A stretch of DNA of 46,323 nt from the NCBI GenBank assembly GCA_023853785.1, contig JAJIRX010000559.1, forward strand, positions 1 through 46,323, written 5' to 3'. The translations under genes were made by a program, and so were the position numbers. Of the stretch, positions 12,899-23,504 are shown in pieces. This stretch comes from Psilocybe azurescens. Its lineage: Eukaryota; Basidiomycota; Agaricomycetes; Agaricales; Agrocybaceae. Positions within the stretch are counted from its first letter, which is position 1; every line of letters begins with the position of its first letter. The notes under the pieces are model-generated. The model did not search any database and was not told where the DNA came from. It was given only the letters and a program-made list of their open reading frames with translations.

Positions 12899-13047
12899 TT
12901 ATGCCATGCAAAGCAATGGCCATCAGGCCAAGTGTGAACAATGGTCAGGCCGTGGGACTTTTCTGACGCCACCCCGTGCAAATAGTAGAACTTGGAAAGA
13001 ACGCGCTTCAACGTCGCGTCGCGTCTACCGCGCCAAGCTCTCAAAGG

Positions 13048-13054
13048 TATATAA
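13048..13054 (+). promoter_or_regulatory. TATA box, kinase 4
   Basis: TATATAA lies 48 nt before the ATG at 13102. It is preceded by the shared block gtgaacaatggtcaggccgt and a CG-rich stretch aacgtcgcgtcgcgtct (12925-13030), also present before loci 6 and 8. Confidence 0.6.
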
Positions 13055-13101
13055 GATGCCCTCCTTCAACAATATCTCCCTAACTCATCTCATCTCTTAC
13101 A

Positions 13102-16002
13102 ATGCCTTCCAATAATGAACCAATGTAAGGACTCATCATCTCTACTTGGGTCGACATTAAACTTATTCTAACTCACTAGTACATCAAACCCAACGCTTAA
13201 CCACATACGCAAGTGAATTGTGTCCCCACCGCTTCTCTCAGAATTAAGGCTAACCTCGTTGTAGCCCATCACTCACACCTCGCAAGACTGTAACAGGTGA
13301 TGGAACCAACAAGATCACAGTCCTTCGCCCTCACATTGGCTCCGAAATGGATGGAGAATTCGTTATTTGCGACATCGACAAGTTCATGGAACACTATCTA
13401 CCATTCGTCCCTACTGACGATCATGTCAAACTCTGTGTGGAGACAAAGCTTAAGCCTGACAAACAGATGGATGAATCAGAGGGCTATGTTTTTACCGCGT
13501 TCCGCGACACCCCCATCATCAAAAAAAGAAGTTGTCGTTAGGGGCACCGAGATGGAACTATACGCTCCTTTGGAGCCCATTGCCAACAGCATTTACGGCT
13601 TTGATTTGGACGATCTCGGTCGGAAACACAACAAATTCAACTACCGCAACGTGCCTCACGACACTATTAAATCTGACATTAATGGGTCCAACCACAAGGT
13701 CGACGCTTGTTTCACTACAGATGAAAAGGTTGAATTTCGAGATCATTGTATAAGCACATGGGGAATGGCCGTACCTATTGAACAGAAGGTATCCACTTCG
13801 AAAACAGACAGGCTTGATGTGAGCTACTCTGTGTATGCCTGTCCTGCTCGGCACTCACGACTCTGCTAGAACAACGAAAAGATACTTTCGGCTAACGTCC
13901 AAATCATGAACGACGACATCCAGGGCATGTTTACATTTGGGGTGAGTTTCTGTTGTATTTTGTCACTTATCTCATTAATATCTCCTTCAAAGATCACTTT
14001 CGAGGCAGATCAAATGACACTCTGGTATCATTCCAGGTCTCATTCCGCGGTTTCCAAGCCCTTCAACTTCGTTAAAGTATGGACCTATTCTACTTTGTGC
14101 TGTATATACTAACTGATAGTTTTACAGGAGCCCAAACGGTTGATCAAAGTCTTCATGTCATTCCTCTTCGCCACAGAGGTTGAGCTAGGATACGATCCTA
14201 TGGTGGAACGTCAAGATGACGGCAAATACATCTTCAAGATTCCACAAACCGACGAAACTTTTCGTTTCTACCGTACCGTCAAGCTTATTTCAGGCTACCG
14301 ATCTAACAACATTACCGGTCGCATGCCCCGAGTCTGGTTGGTCGAGTCTTACGACCCGGCTACTCAAAAGGCTGCAGAGCAATTGGTGCTGAAGGATGTC
14401 TGGTTGGATTCAAATGCCGCAACTGAAAGGGAGATACAAGCTTCAATCTTCAAAGACATCAATTTTTTTTGGCGACGGGGAAGCGCCTTCCGACTCCCCA
14501 GGGCTCAGCGCCATCTGGGAGGATCGCAAAGACCTCATCCGTAATCGGGACTATGAGCAACTATTCCTCAAAATTGAAGATGACCACGCTAAAGGCTGTG
14601 TTTCGAAAGGAATTGCCTCTGGCGCTCAGCGCATATGGGGATTATTCAAGTCCACTGAAGAGAGTTATGCCTCGAAGAAGACGGCTACCCGCCCTGAAGC
14701 TGGCCAATCTCGCCCTATAGAACCTGCCTTGCCTCAAGATCTCATTCGTGTCTTTGCACCCAAGAAGCGATACCAGGTAATTTTCAAGGAGGTCTGTCGA
14801 TCTGTCGGGGAACTCGAAACTCTGGGCGAAGCCATCGATGTTATTCAGCAGGTTCATATTGGTAACTAATTCGTATCAATATGGTATTCAGGCTTTACTC
14901 ACGTTTCTCTGGCGTGTTTTGTAAAAACATAGCGCTACAACTGCTTTACTGTGCTGGGTGGGTCCACAGAGACATTAGCGAAGGCAACATTTTAGCCCAC
15001 CGCAACGACCTGAAGGATTCTTCCACACCATGGAAAGCTAAATTGATGGACCTCGAATATGCGAGGAAATTTCCTCCTCCGGATAATTATGAGGCCGTTG
15101 TTGATCCTAAAACAGTATGTCGTTGTTGTTTAGGGTGATATGCACATCTAATACTTAGTCAGGGAACTCCATACTTCATGCCCACCGAAATTCTGCTCAA
15201 GTTCTACTTGTATTCTCCGGAACCTGACAAACTTCAATCGATGTCTGTCGACAAGTATGCCGATAACGCGGTTTCCAGCAAAACCCACAACGCGAATCCA
15301 GGAAATGCACCAAACACAGGCGTCGTGATACACAACTTCCAGCACGATTTGGAGTCACTTTGGTGGCTCATTCTCTGGCTCATTATTTCCCACATCAAAG
15401 ATCAACCTAGCGAAGATTGGGAGGGTCCCGCCTTCGATGACGCAATTAAACGCTGCCAAGAATGGGCTGCTCCAATCTTTCAGAACGTCGTCCATTTGTC
15501 CAATGAAAGACAGGCCTGCTTCGAAGTCAAATCTCTTGAGACGGAGACATTGCCATTCGTGCCGACTAATGTCTCTACCATTGTTAAGCGTCTGGATCTT
15601 AGCAGGGAGTCATTGCTGGCCGACATAATACATCGAACGAAGGAAGGTAACCTCCGCAACCAGGATTCATATGCAACCATTCACAGAGACTTCGGCAATT
15701 TTCTTGCGGGTATCCAAAAGCTTACAGCAAAAGGTGGCGTAGATTTTCCTTGAAGACATTGGAGAAAACTTCAACCATCAAAGCAAAGACAACGACGGCC
15801 ACAGCAGCTCCAGCAGCGGAAGCAGCTACAACTACTGCAGCGGTGGCGGCGGCCACAGCAACTCCGGCTGCGGCGGCTCTCGCTCCCCCAGGCAAAAGTC
15901 AAGGCCAAACGAGGAACTGATCAAAATCCCAACTTGTAGGAGCAAGGCCGTGCGGGCGGCTCTCAAGCGGGCGCCGGCAAGAAATCCAGACGCGGTCGAT
16001 GA
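13102..16002 (+). pseudogene. FunK1 kinase, locus 4 (group B), homopolymer frameshifts
   Basis: Starts MPSNNEPM with the same first-intron position as locus 6. From about 14110 to 15170 it is nearly identical to locus 6, introns included. Motifs: VLKDVWLD, WVHRDISEGN, LMDLEYARKF, GTPYFMPTEIL, HNFQHDLESLWW. The frame slips at A7 13521-13527, at T8 14463-14470 and at the AAAAGG near 15726, after which the main frame stops at 15753. The displaced tail holds an Ala/Thr-rich run (15790-15890) and KVKAKRGTDQNPNL, where a TAG replaces a Glu codon, then KKSRRGR and TGA at 16000-16002. All three slips are at homopolymers, so the gene may be intact in the organism up to the tail. The promoter is interrupted further upstream by the 749-bp element. 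Confidence 0.7.
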
Positions 16003-16850
16003 TTTGGCGCTCCCTCATTTTACGGCTACTATAGGCCAAGATACACTTATGACTTCCTTTTCTTCTTTCTACCTCTTTCCTGCCCCCGTAGTATCAACAT
16101 AATTCCAAATCGCATCCGTATCGCGATAGTCCTTCAGTTTTCTTCTCCCTTTCTTACGCTTTTGTCCATTTAAGTACAATGTAGCTGCATACCATTAAAT
16201 AAACGACTTTAAATTTACACGAAGGTTACTACAACACTCGGTATTTCAGTGATTTTTATGTCTGACGCTGGTAGTATATATTACGAAGCTGATTGCTTAC
16301 TGACTTGTTTTTTGCTTGCTTAGGCTTCCTGATCGAAATTCTCTCGAGCTTTTGCCATAAATAATTTTATCAAGCCCGCAACGAGTTGGTGAGCGTCGAG
16401 CATGTTGTGCCCCTTGGGACCACAGCACGTACTCGTGACGACGCCGCGCTTGGCTTACCAAAGTCTTAAGATGAAGTTCTCAGATTTTTCCATTGTTCCA
16501 TCACTGCACTTATAAGCTAGCAGAACATGATTTCAAGAAATGCAGGGCCCTTTGTACGCTCATCCAATCTCAATCGCGTGCTTATCTCAATGATGCATCT
16601 AAGGCAAAGAGACAACATGCTATCCCACAGTACTGCTACCTAGGTCTTTAAATACTCCAGACGTCTTTTGCGAGTACATCAAAGCGCTTGTGCTACTATT
16701 GACTATCCGCCTATCATAGTGTGTGATTACCGTGATATATATGCTGTTTTCTCTGATGAAATAAGTTATAGGCTGTCCAACCGATACCATCCATTTCGAC
16801 CCATGTCAGTCGAGTCGCCGAAGACACCTTTCCAGAGTGTGTGATAAACG
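16003..16850. other. 3' flank of kinase 4 and leader of the small acidic ORF
   Basis: No other gene seen. The stretch matches 28602-29442 and is the first part of the duplicated 5 kb unit. A possible core promoter, gtctttaaatactccagac, lies near 16650 and is kept in the second copy near 29255. Confidence 0.45.
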
Positions 16851-17195
16851 ATGAAAAATAGGCGAGTCTGCAAGTATCGGGCCTGTGGCGGATTTAAGTA
16901 CGATCACTCACACGACTCAAAGCTGGATGACGATTCGGCGGAAGAGGATAGTGTGGCATTACAACTTCTCTGCAACGGCGATGATGACGAATTCAATGCC
17001 AACCTCAGGCGTTCTATATTCTCTATAAATCTTATCCAACCGACCGACAGCAATACCAAAATTATGCATATAATGCGGAAAGCTGCAGCTTTACTTAGGC
17101 CTCGCAGTTGGGTTTTATGGGATCCCGTTGTCGATGCAGACCAGGAAAGAGTGACGGTGATTTACCAATATGAAGACAATTGGGCCATAACATGA
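16851..17195 (+). CDS. small acidic protein of unknown function, copy 1
   Basis: Single-exon frame of 114 aa beginning MKNRRVCKYRACGGFKYDHS. A basic, Cys-containing N-terminus is followed by an acidic stretch (LDDDSAEEDSV), then LQLLCNGDDDEFNANLRRSI, and a C-terminal segment with VLWDPVVDADQERV. I do not recognise the family. It lies about 850 bp downstream of kinase 4, same strand, and a diverged copy lies at the same place after kinase 8, so the pair was duplicated together with the kinase. Conservation of the central block between copies, with mostly conservative changes, suggests it was once under selection. No signal peptide or membrane segment is visible. It could be non-coding. Confidence 0.4.
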   Translation: MKNRRVCKYRACGGFKYDHSHDSKLDDDSAEEDSVALQLLCNGDDDEFNANLRRSIFSINLIQPTDSNTKIMHIMRKAAALLRPRSWVLWDPVVDADQERVTVIYQYEDNWAIT

Positions 17196-17430
17196 TTCTC
17201 AATCTTGTCTATTTGATGCGATATTTACCTATGTTTGTGGAACTAGCGACGCTTGCTCGGTAAATCTGTTCCTGCTCTTCTGATTTTCGACTGGCTGACT
17301 GTTCGCTTTGGCACTCTGTAGTATTATTCTCTTCATTCTCAACTTGTTTCTAAATTAGATGTTGGCTGGTTGTACGCTAACATGTGGTGTTGATAACAGT
17401 GGACCACTGAGGGCAACAGTACCATTTTGC
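17196..17430. other. 3' flank of small ORF, duplicated
   Basis: No gene. It matches 29795-30080 (shared catgattctcaatct, cgacgcttgctcg, and a ttttcga.tgg.tgactg motif). Confidence 0.4.
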
Positions 17431-17432
17431 TA

Positions 17433-17643
17433 GTCTCTCCTAGACAGACTTCGATATATGTGATGTACCCTACGGATCACGATGTATTGCAAGTAGGTTC
17501 CATTACCTGAAGGAGCCAGCAATGTCAGGTGATCTCGGTGCGTGTCTGAGGTAACCCACCTCAAACCTCCTCAAACCCTCCTGTCTCGACATATGTGATG
17601 TACCCTACGGATCACGATATATCGAAGTCTGTCTAGGAGAGAC
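17433..17643. mobile_element. 211-bp MITE with TA target duplication
   Basis: The ends form a perfect inverted repeat of about 27 bp (outermost bases GTCTCTCCTAGACAGACT at the left, AGTCTGTCTAGGAGAGAC at the right), with TA on each side (17431-17432, 17644-17645). This is the architecture of Tc1/mariner-type MITEs. Inside, a 22-bp direct repeat, beginning gtgatgtaccctacggatca, occurs near both ends. No coding capacity. The sister region at 30080-30265 lacks the element but has about 190 bp of other sequence at the same point. Confidence 0.65.
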
Positions 17644-17787
17644 TACCAGTGCGGGCAGTCTCTTAAGATTTCCCAATGCGGTAACTAATACCAAACGTGT
17701 ACTCATAGCGATCTACATATCTCGTGGGAACATGCGCATGGACCAATAAGTGCCAATATATTATGGAAGCGGGATTCTTTTGATATT

Positions 17788-17983
17788 CTTTAGAATATAC
17801 TCAATCAGGATCTGTTTACAGACATTGAAAGAGTCTCGCTTTTGTCTCGCATTTTTACAAATGCCGCATTGTATATATTATCCATCAAACCGACGCTAAG
17901 CTCAGTGGTTCAATCCTCAGCACACAAAAGTTGAGCAAATGTGAACCAAACATCATCGAGTTTGATGGATTATATATACATAC
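17788..17983. mobile_element. 196-bp insertion flanked by 8-bp direct repeat
   Basis: TTGATATT at 17780-17787 and 17984-17991 flanks a segment absent from the sister copy near 30380, which reads straight through this site. Its right half is a hairpin: tatattatccatcaaac at about 17874-17890 pairs with gtttgatggattatata near 17960. It may be a small non-autonomous element. The outer ends show no clear TIR. Confidence 0.4.
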
Positions 17984-17999
17984 TTGATATTTTGTATTT

Positions 18000-18654
18000 A
18001 ATCGAATTATAATTTTAAACTTTAAGATGGAATGTGAACTTGCGATGTGAAATTTTGAGCCGCGTCTCTGGGTCTGTATGAACTAGTTTAATTTTTTCTT
18101 TTATTGGTCGTCGACCATATTTTTGAGGATCAGATTACTAAATTCTCCCCATGTTATTCTGAATCGGTGATGGACCCTTCGGGCGGCTTGCAACAGGACG
18201 CTATGGAAATTTTTCGAATCGTTCTTCAGGGTTCCGGTACCTCCATTCATCTAGTTCATCAAGGATGATTGGATTGAAGAATGTCTATCCAGGAGCAAAG
18301 CTCGGCTATAGCCTACACATTGGTCATTTTTTCTTGAACCTCCTCAACTGTTCAGCCACATGACTTTTCCCATTTTACCGTACTATAGCCTCTAATGGAC
18401 TGAAGCTGATTTCATTCATTATAAAAATTTGTTGAGAGATTCTTCGTTTGGTTCAAAGTGCGTTCAGTGCTGAATTTTTATTTGTAGTCGTCATCATCAC
18501 CGTTTTACGTCTTTTAAAATTTCCCTTCCTTTTTACTCTTATACTCATCTAAACACCATGTAAGCATATGCTATAGCTATTAGATAAAGATCTCAAACAT
18601 ACGCGAGGGCCACCACAGAGTCAGAAGCTAGCGTTTTCACCAAGTTTCCAAGCG
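18000..18654. other. end of duplicated unit, then orphan kinase 3' flank
   Basis: No gene. 18000-18310 matches 30400-30830 and ends the 5 kb duplication. 18480-18625 resembles the 3' flank seen after other kinase loci (aacaccatgtaagcatatgc, taaagatctcaaacatacgc), although no kinase precedes it. A lost locus, or a deletion joining this flank to relic 5, would explain it. Confidence 0.4.
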
Positions 18655-19336
18655 CGCTGAGTGCCGACATTACTTCCATCAAGAAACGTAGTATACCCAA
18701 CAAACCTACTTAAGGACATTGTGGAGGCCATTGGTACAGCCATCCCTCTGTGCGTTCTCGCAAACAATATAGTTACAGAAACAAGCCTTACCAGACGTCT
18801 GTATCGGGGATTGATTCTGAGTTCAACGAGGTCGACGCTTGCTTTATGATGGATGGACCAGGTTCTGACAGCAGACGATGGCTTTAGCTCGCTAGAAACG
18901 GCCGTTCTGATTATTTCTCAAAGACATATGAGGGTCGGTTACAAGTGAGTTTCTTCTCCTCATATACCTATCCTCCTTGGAGCACACAACTAAGTCATAA
19001 ATGATGATGCCCGGTGTATATGTACATTTGGGGCGAATCTCCATACTACTTGTTGAACCATGTATCTCAAGTACATCGTCTTCAAAGATCACGATTGAGG
19101 CCTACTTATTCCAGGTCGTATTACGGTGTGCCCCGACCATTTAACTTCATTCAAGTACAAGCCTACATTATTCTCTACTATAGACGGCCAATTACCCTTC
19201 TAGAATCCCAAACTTTTAATGAGTATCTTCATGTCGTTCCTTTTCACCACTGAATAAGAGCTAGGATACGCTCCTATGGACAGCGCCAAGACGGCAACCG
19301 CTACATCTACGAATTCCCCAACGGTGAGAACTCAAG

Positions 19337-19983
19337 TAGGGCTGGGTTATATTCCCAGGCCGGTGTGTTATTAACGTCAGCTTGGTTTGGGGGCTCGGGG
19401 ACGTTAAAAACGTTGGTTATTAACGGTTATTTTTGTTATGTAAGCTGTAGATTACGTAACAAAATGCATGTACAATTCATGCATTATTAACGTCGAACGC
19501 AGGTAAATAACGTGTTAAAAACCTCCTACGTATATGCCCTGCCTTCAGCAAAAGCCCTCCACACCCCACTCCCCAGGCTTTACCACCTTTGCTGATTGCA
19601 ATTGCTTCTCGGGTCTGGAATTTGAGGGCCTTGTGAGTCAACATACCATTCATGATTAGTGCCGCCAGTTTTGCGTCAAAGGGAGATCTTGTCTCCGGAG
19701 TTCCTAAAATTTCAACGAGGTCAACGAAATCGGAAGTATCTCCTTGAGAGATATTAGCAGCTATGAGTTCTTGGAATTCAAATAAGGGCTTAAAGTAAAG
19801 AAATTTTAGATTTCGGGGCTGAACGGAGTCACTCAATAACTCAATAATCTCTAGTTGTGCCAAGAGTTTCTAACAAAATATAACAAGCATTTCCTGACCC
19901 TCTGTGTTATTAATGTTAATAACATGTTAATAACGCTGTTATATAACAACGTTATTAACACCGGCGAAAATAACCCAGCCCTA
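19337..19983. mobile_element. 647-bp hAT-like non-autonomous element
   Basis: Inverted ends TAGGGCTGGGTTAT and ATAACCCAGCCCTA (14 bp perfect, homology continuing imperfectly inward) are flanked by an exact 8-bp duplication, AACTCAAG, at 19329-19336 and 19984-19991. Removing the element and one repeat restores the kinase reading frame around FYRTVYLIS. An 8-bp duplication and TA-starting ends fit hAT transposons. Subterminal gttattaac motifs are abundant at both ends, as expected for transposase-binding repeats. Confidence 0.8.
19477..19863 (-). CDS. 128-aa open frame inside the hAT-like element
   Basis: Frame beginning MAQLEIIELLSDSVQPRNLK with a later stretch FDAKLAALIMNGMLTHKALK. It fills most of the element interior and has protein-like composition. 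I do not recognise it, and it lacks hAT transposase motifs. It may be a captured host exon or a fragment of the parent element; expression is doubtful. Confidence 0.3.
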   Translation of the reverse strand: MAQLEIIELLSDSVQPRNLKFLYFKPLFEFQELIAANISQGDTSDFVDLVEILGTPETRSPFDAKLAALIMNGMLTHKALKFQTREAIAISKGGKAWGVGCGGLLLKAGHIRRRFLTRYLPAFDVNNA

Positions 19984-20145
19984 AACTCAAGTCTTTTCTA
20001 TCGCACGGTATATTTAATCTCCACGTGTCCCTCGGTCGCGTGTGTCAAATTCATTTGGCTGATTGAAGTATCCCAGCCTGCAACAAAAGAGGCATGGGCT
20101 CGAGCTGTTTTGAAAGATGTTTTACTAGACACGAGCGCTCATTCC

Positions 20146-20732
20146 GCGACTGTTCTGTTGACGAAACCTGTACTCACAGTGGTTGACAACGACCTATTTT
20201 TATTGTAATCCGATGCCCAGGTCAAAGTAGATATCATTAATAGATGTACCATTCAGAACACAATCGGTGAGTAAGCATCGGGAAATCAGAGTCAAAGATG
20301 ATAATGACGGTTTCGATGTTTTAATAATGTATGGTAATCTGCGTATCTGAAGTGTTCCGGGTCATTGTCATATAGCTTGAACTGAAATCAGGATAATGGG
20401 ACACAGCACTTGGCCATAAGAAGGCCGACCGTTGATGACTCTTCACAAGAATGGCCTGAATCTCGGACATTGTGGTACCGTGCCCGTGAGGAGATGGAGT
20501 AGAAATGACTCATCATCTTCTCTCCCAAAATCAAAACATTTGCAAAAATTTTCAGACAATGAACCGTCGTGGTGGGCCTTCGTGATTAGGGGCTGGCTTT
20601 GGAAGTGACAATGTGGTGAACAATGGTCAGGCCGTGGGACTTTTCCTACGCCACCCCGTGCAAATAGTAGAACTTGGAAAGTACGCGCTTCAACGTCGCG
20701 TCGCGTCTGCCACGCCAAGCTGCTCGCAAAGG
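20146..20732. promoter_or_regulatory. upstream region of kinase 6
   Basis: Contains the repeated flank (20146-20400), the conserved upstream box (20438-20620, with gaggagatggagtagaaatg) and the proximal block gtgaacaatggtcaggccgt (about 20617) plus the aacgtcgcgtcgcgtct stretch. No gene seen. Confidence 0.5.
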
Positions 20733-20739
20733 TATATAA
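20733..20739 (+). promoter_or_regulatory. TATA box, kinase 6
   Basis: TATATAA lies 48 nt before the ATG at 20787, in the same context as loci 4 and 8. Confidence 0.6.
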
Positions 20740-20786
20740 GATGTCCTCTTTCAACAATATCTCCCTAACTCAACTCATTTCTTACA

Positions 20787-23504
20787 ATGCCTTCCAATAA
20801 TGAACCAACGTAAGGACTCATCATCTCTACTTGGGTCGACATTAAACTTATTCCAACTCATTAGTACTTCAAACCCGACGCTTAATCACACACGCAAGTG
20901 AGTTATGTCTTCACTACTTCTCTCTGAATTAAGGCTAACCTCGTTGTAGCCCATCTCTCACACCCCGCAAGACTGTAACAGGCGGTGGAACTAGCAAGAT
21001 CACAGTCCTTCGCTCTCACATTGGTTCCGAAATGGATGGAGAATTCGTTATTTGCGACATCGACAAGTTCATGGAACACTATCTACCATTCGTCCCTACT
21101 GACGATCATGTCAAACTCTGTGTGGCGACAAAGCTTAAGCCGGACAAACAGATGGATGAATCGGAAGACTATATTTTCAGCGCGTTTCGCGACACTCCCG
21201 TCATTAAGAAGAAAATTGTCGGTGAGCGCACCGAGATGGAACTATATGCCCCATTGGAACCCATTTCCAAAAGCATCGCCGGCTTTGATTTGGACGATCT
21301 CGGTCGCAAACACAACAAGTTCAATTTCCGCAACGTGCCTCACAACACGATCAAATCTGACATTAATGGGTCCAACCATAAGGTCGACGCTTGTTTCACT
21401 ACAGATGAAAAGGTTGAACTTGGAGATCATCGTATAAGCACATGGGGAATGGCCGTACCTATTGAACAGAAGGTATCCACTTCGAAGACAGACAGGCTTG
21501 ATGTGAGCTACTCTGTGTATGCCTGTCCTGCTCGGCACTCACGACTTTGTTAGAATAACGAAAAGATACTTTCGGCTAACGTCCAAATCATGAACGACGA
21601 CATCCGGCGCATGTTTACATTTGGAGTGGGCTTCTATTTATTGCTGTTCTGCCACTTATCTTATTAATGTCACTTTCAAAGATCACTTTCGAGGCAGATC
21701 AAATGACACTCTGGTATCATTCCAGGTCTCATTCCGCGGTTTCCAAGCCCTTCAACTTCGTTAAAGTATGGACCTATTCTACTTTGTGCTGTATATACTA
21801 ACTGATAGTTTTACAGGAGCCCAAACGGTTGATCAAAGTCTTCATGTCATTCCTCTTCGCCACAGAGGTTGAGCTAGGATACGATCCTATGGTGGAACGT
21901 CAAGATGACGGCAAATACATCTTCGAGATTCCCCAAACCGACAAAACGTCTCGTTTCTACCGTACCGTCAAGCTTATTTCAGGCTACCGATCCAACAACA
22001 TTACCGGTCGCATGCCCCGAGTCTGGTTGGTTGAGTCGTACGACCCGGCTACTCAAAAGGCCGGAGAACAATTGGTCTTAAAGGATGTCTGGTTGGATTC
22101 AGACGCCGCAACTGAAAGGGAGATACAAACTTCAATCTTTGAAGACATCAATTCCTTCGGCGACGGGGAAGCGCCTTCCGACTCCCCAGGGCTCAGCGCC
22201 ATCTGGGAGGATCGCAAAGACCTCATCCGTAGTCGGGACTATGAACAACTGTTCCTCAAAATTGAAGATGACCACGCTAAAGGCTGTGTTTCGAAAGGAA
22301 TTGCCTCTGGCGCTCAGCGCATATGGGGATTATTCAAGTCCACTGAAGAGAGTTATGCCTCGAAGAAGACGGCTACCCGCCCTGAAGCTGGCCAATCTCG
22401 CCCTATAGAACCTGCCTTGCCTCAAGATCTCATTCGTGTCTTTGCACCCAAGAAGCGATACCAGGTAATTTTCAAGGAGGTCTGTCGATCTGTCGGGGAA
22501 CTCGAAACTCTGGGCGAAGCCATCGATGTTATTCAGCAGGTTCATATTGGTAACTAATTCGTATCAATATGGTATTCAGGCTTTACTCACGTTTCTCTGG
22601 CGTGTTTTGTAAAAACATAGCGCTACAACTGCTTTACTGTGCTGGGTGGGTCCACAGAGACATTAGCGAAGGCAACATTTTAGCCCACCGCAACGACCTG
22701 AAGGATTCTTCCACACCATGGAAAGCTAAATTGATGGACCTCGAATATGCGAGGAAATTTCCTCCTCCGGATAATTACGAGGCCGCTGTTGATCCTAAAA
22801 CAGTATGTCGTTGTTGTTTAGGGTGATATGCGCATCTAACACTTAGTCAGGGAACTCCATACTTCATGCCGACCGAGATTCTAGCCATGGAATACTTATA
22901 TCAACCAATAGAGGAAGTGGAGATAATGGGTCGCAGCAAGTACACCGCAAACACTAATGCACCATCACGAGACATCGTGATTCATAACTTCCAGCATGAC
23001 TTGGAATCTCTTTGGTGGCTCATTCTCTACCTCATCATTTCCCACATTAAAGACCAACCCATCGAAGATTGGCAAAATTCCGTCTTCAAGGATGCAGTCG
23101 AACGCTGCAAGAATTGGGCTGCTCCTATCTTCCAGAACGTTTTCGGTCTGTCTGCTGGAAGACGCTTCTGCTTCAAATACTCTCTTATGAAGGCAACAGA
23201 ATCGTTCATTCCAGAAAATGTTGCTCCTGTTGTTAATGCTCTGGAGGTTAATAGGCGGACTTTGCTGCGCTCCTTCATGGTTCGTGTGAAGGATGGTAAC
23301 CTCCGCAACATTGACTCCTACGCTCATATACACTTAGACTTTGGCGAACTCCTCGAGGAAATCCAGGCGCTCAGAGTAAATTGGCGTCAATTTTCCCTGA
23401 AGACATCGGAGAAAACTTCGATAGTCAAAAAACACTGCCTACAGCAGCTCCAGCGGCGGTCACAGCAACTTCAGCGGCAGCGGTGGCCCTCGCTCCCCAG
23501 GTAA
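20787..23504 (+). CDS. FunK1 fungal-type protein kinase, locus 6 (intact core, mosaic)
   Basis: Best-preserved kinase. Eight exons fit with correct phase: 20787-20809, 20865-20897, 20950-21502, 21554-21625, 21682-21765, 21817-22549, 22621-22802, 22851-23504, giving 777 aa. Landmarks: beta-3 Lys344 in LVLKDVW; helix-C Glu355/357 (EREIQ); VHRDISEGN with catalytic Asp513 and Asn518; Asp539 in LMDLEYA (DLE replaces DFG); GTPYFMPTE 561-569; HDLES 609-613. The last motif identifies FunK1 kinases, which are expanded in mushroom-forming fungi; substrates are unknown. No signal peptide or membrane segment. The N-terminal 565 residues are nearly identical to locus 4, whereas the C-lobe resembles locus 2. 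The basic tail (KVKAKRGPDQNPNLEE, 23505-23606) is out of frame after the A6 run 23427-23432. It has a good TATA promoter and is the likeliest expressed copy. Confidence 0.85.

Larger units (their letters stand above)
18655..20145 (+). pseudogene. FunK1 kinase relic, locus 5 (group A), truncated and transposon-interrupted
   Basis: Matches locus 1 from the middle of its first exon (ggaggccattggtaca.. near 18721; gttgattctgagttc-like near 18810) through the second to fourth exons. The frame is broken by many stops (for example a TAA just after the FTTE segment at 19252). A 647-bp element interrupts it at 19337-19983. Homology stops at VLKDVLLDTSA (about 20140), where the sequence joins directly to the flank that normally lies downstream of locus 2 (gcgactgttctgttga). 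The catalytic loop and whole C-lobe are missing, so it cannot encode a kinase. Confidence 0.75.

Noticed and set aside
15178..15753. Antisense open frames across kinase C-lobes (for example 3058-3462, 6404-6841 and 22965-23333 on the minus strand).
   Set aside because: They recur because the sense strand is conserved coding sequence; they are shadow frames without own start context.
17890..17920. Possible tRNA-derived SINE: ctcagtgg next to ggttcaatcc resembles A and B boxes.
   Set aside because: The two motifs overlap instead of being about 30-40 nt apart and no cloverleaf can be drawn; more likely part of the hairpin in the 196-bp insertion.
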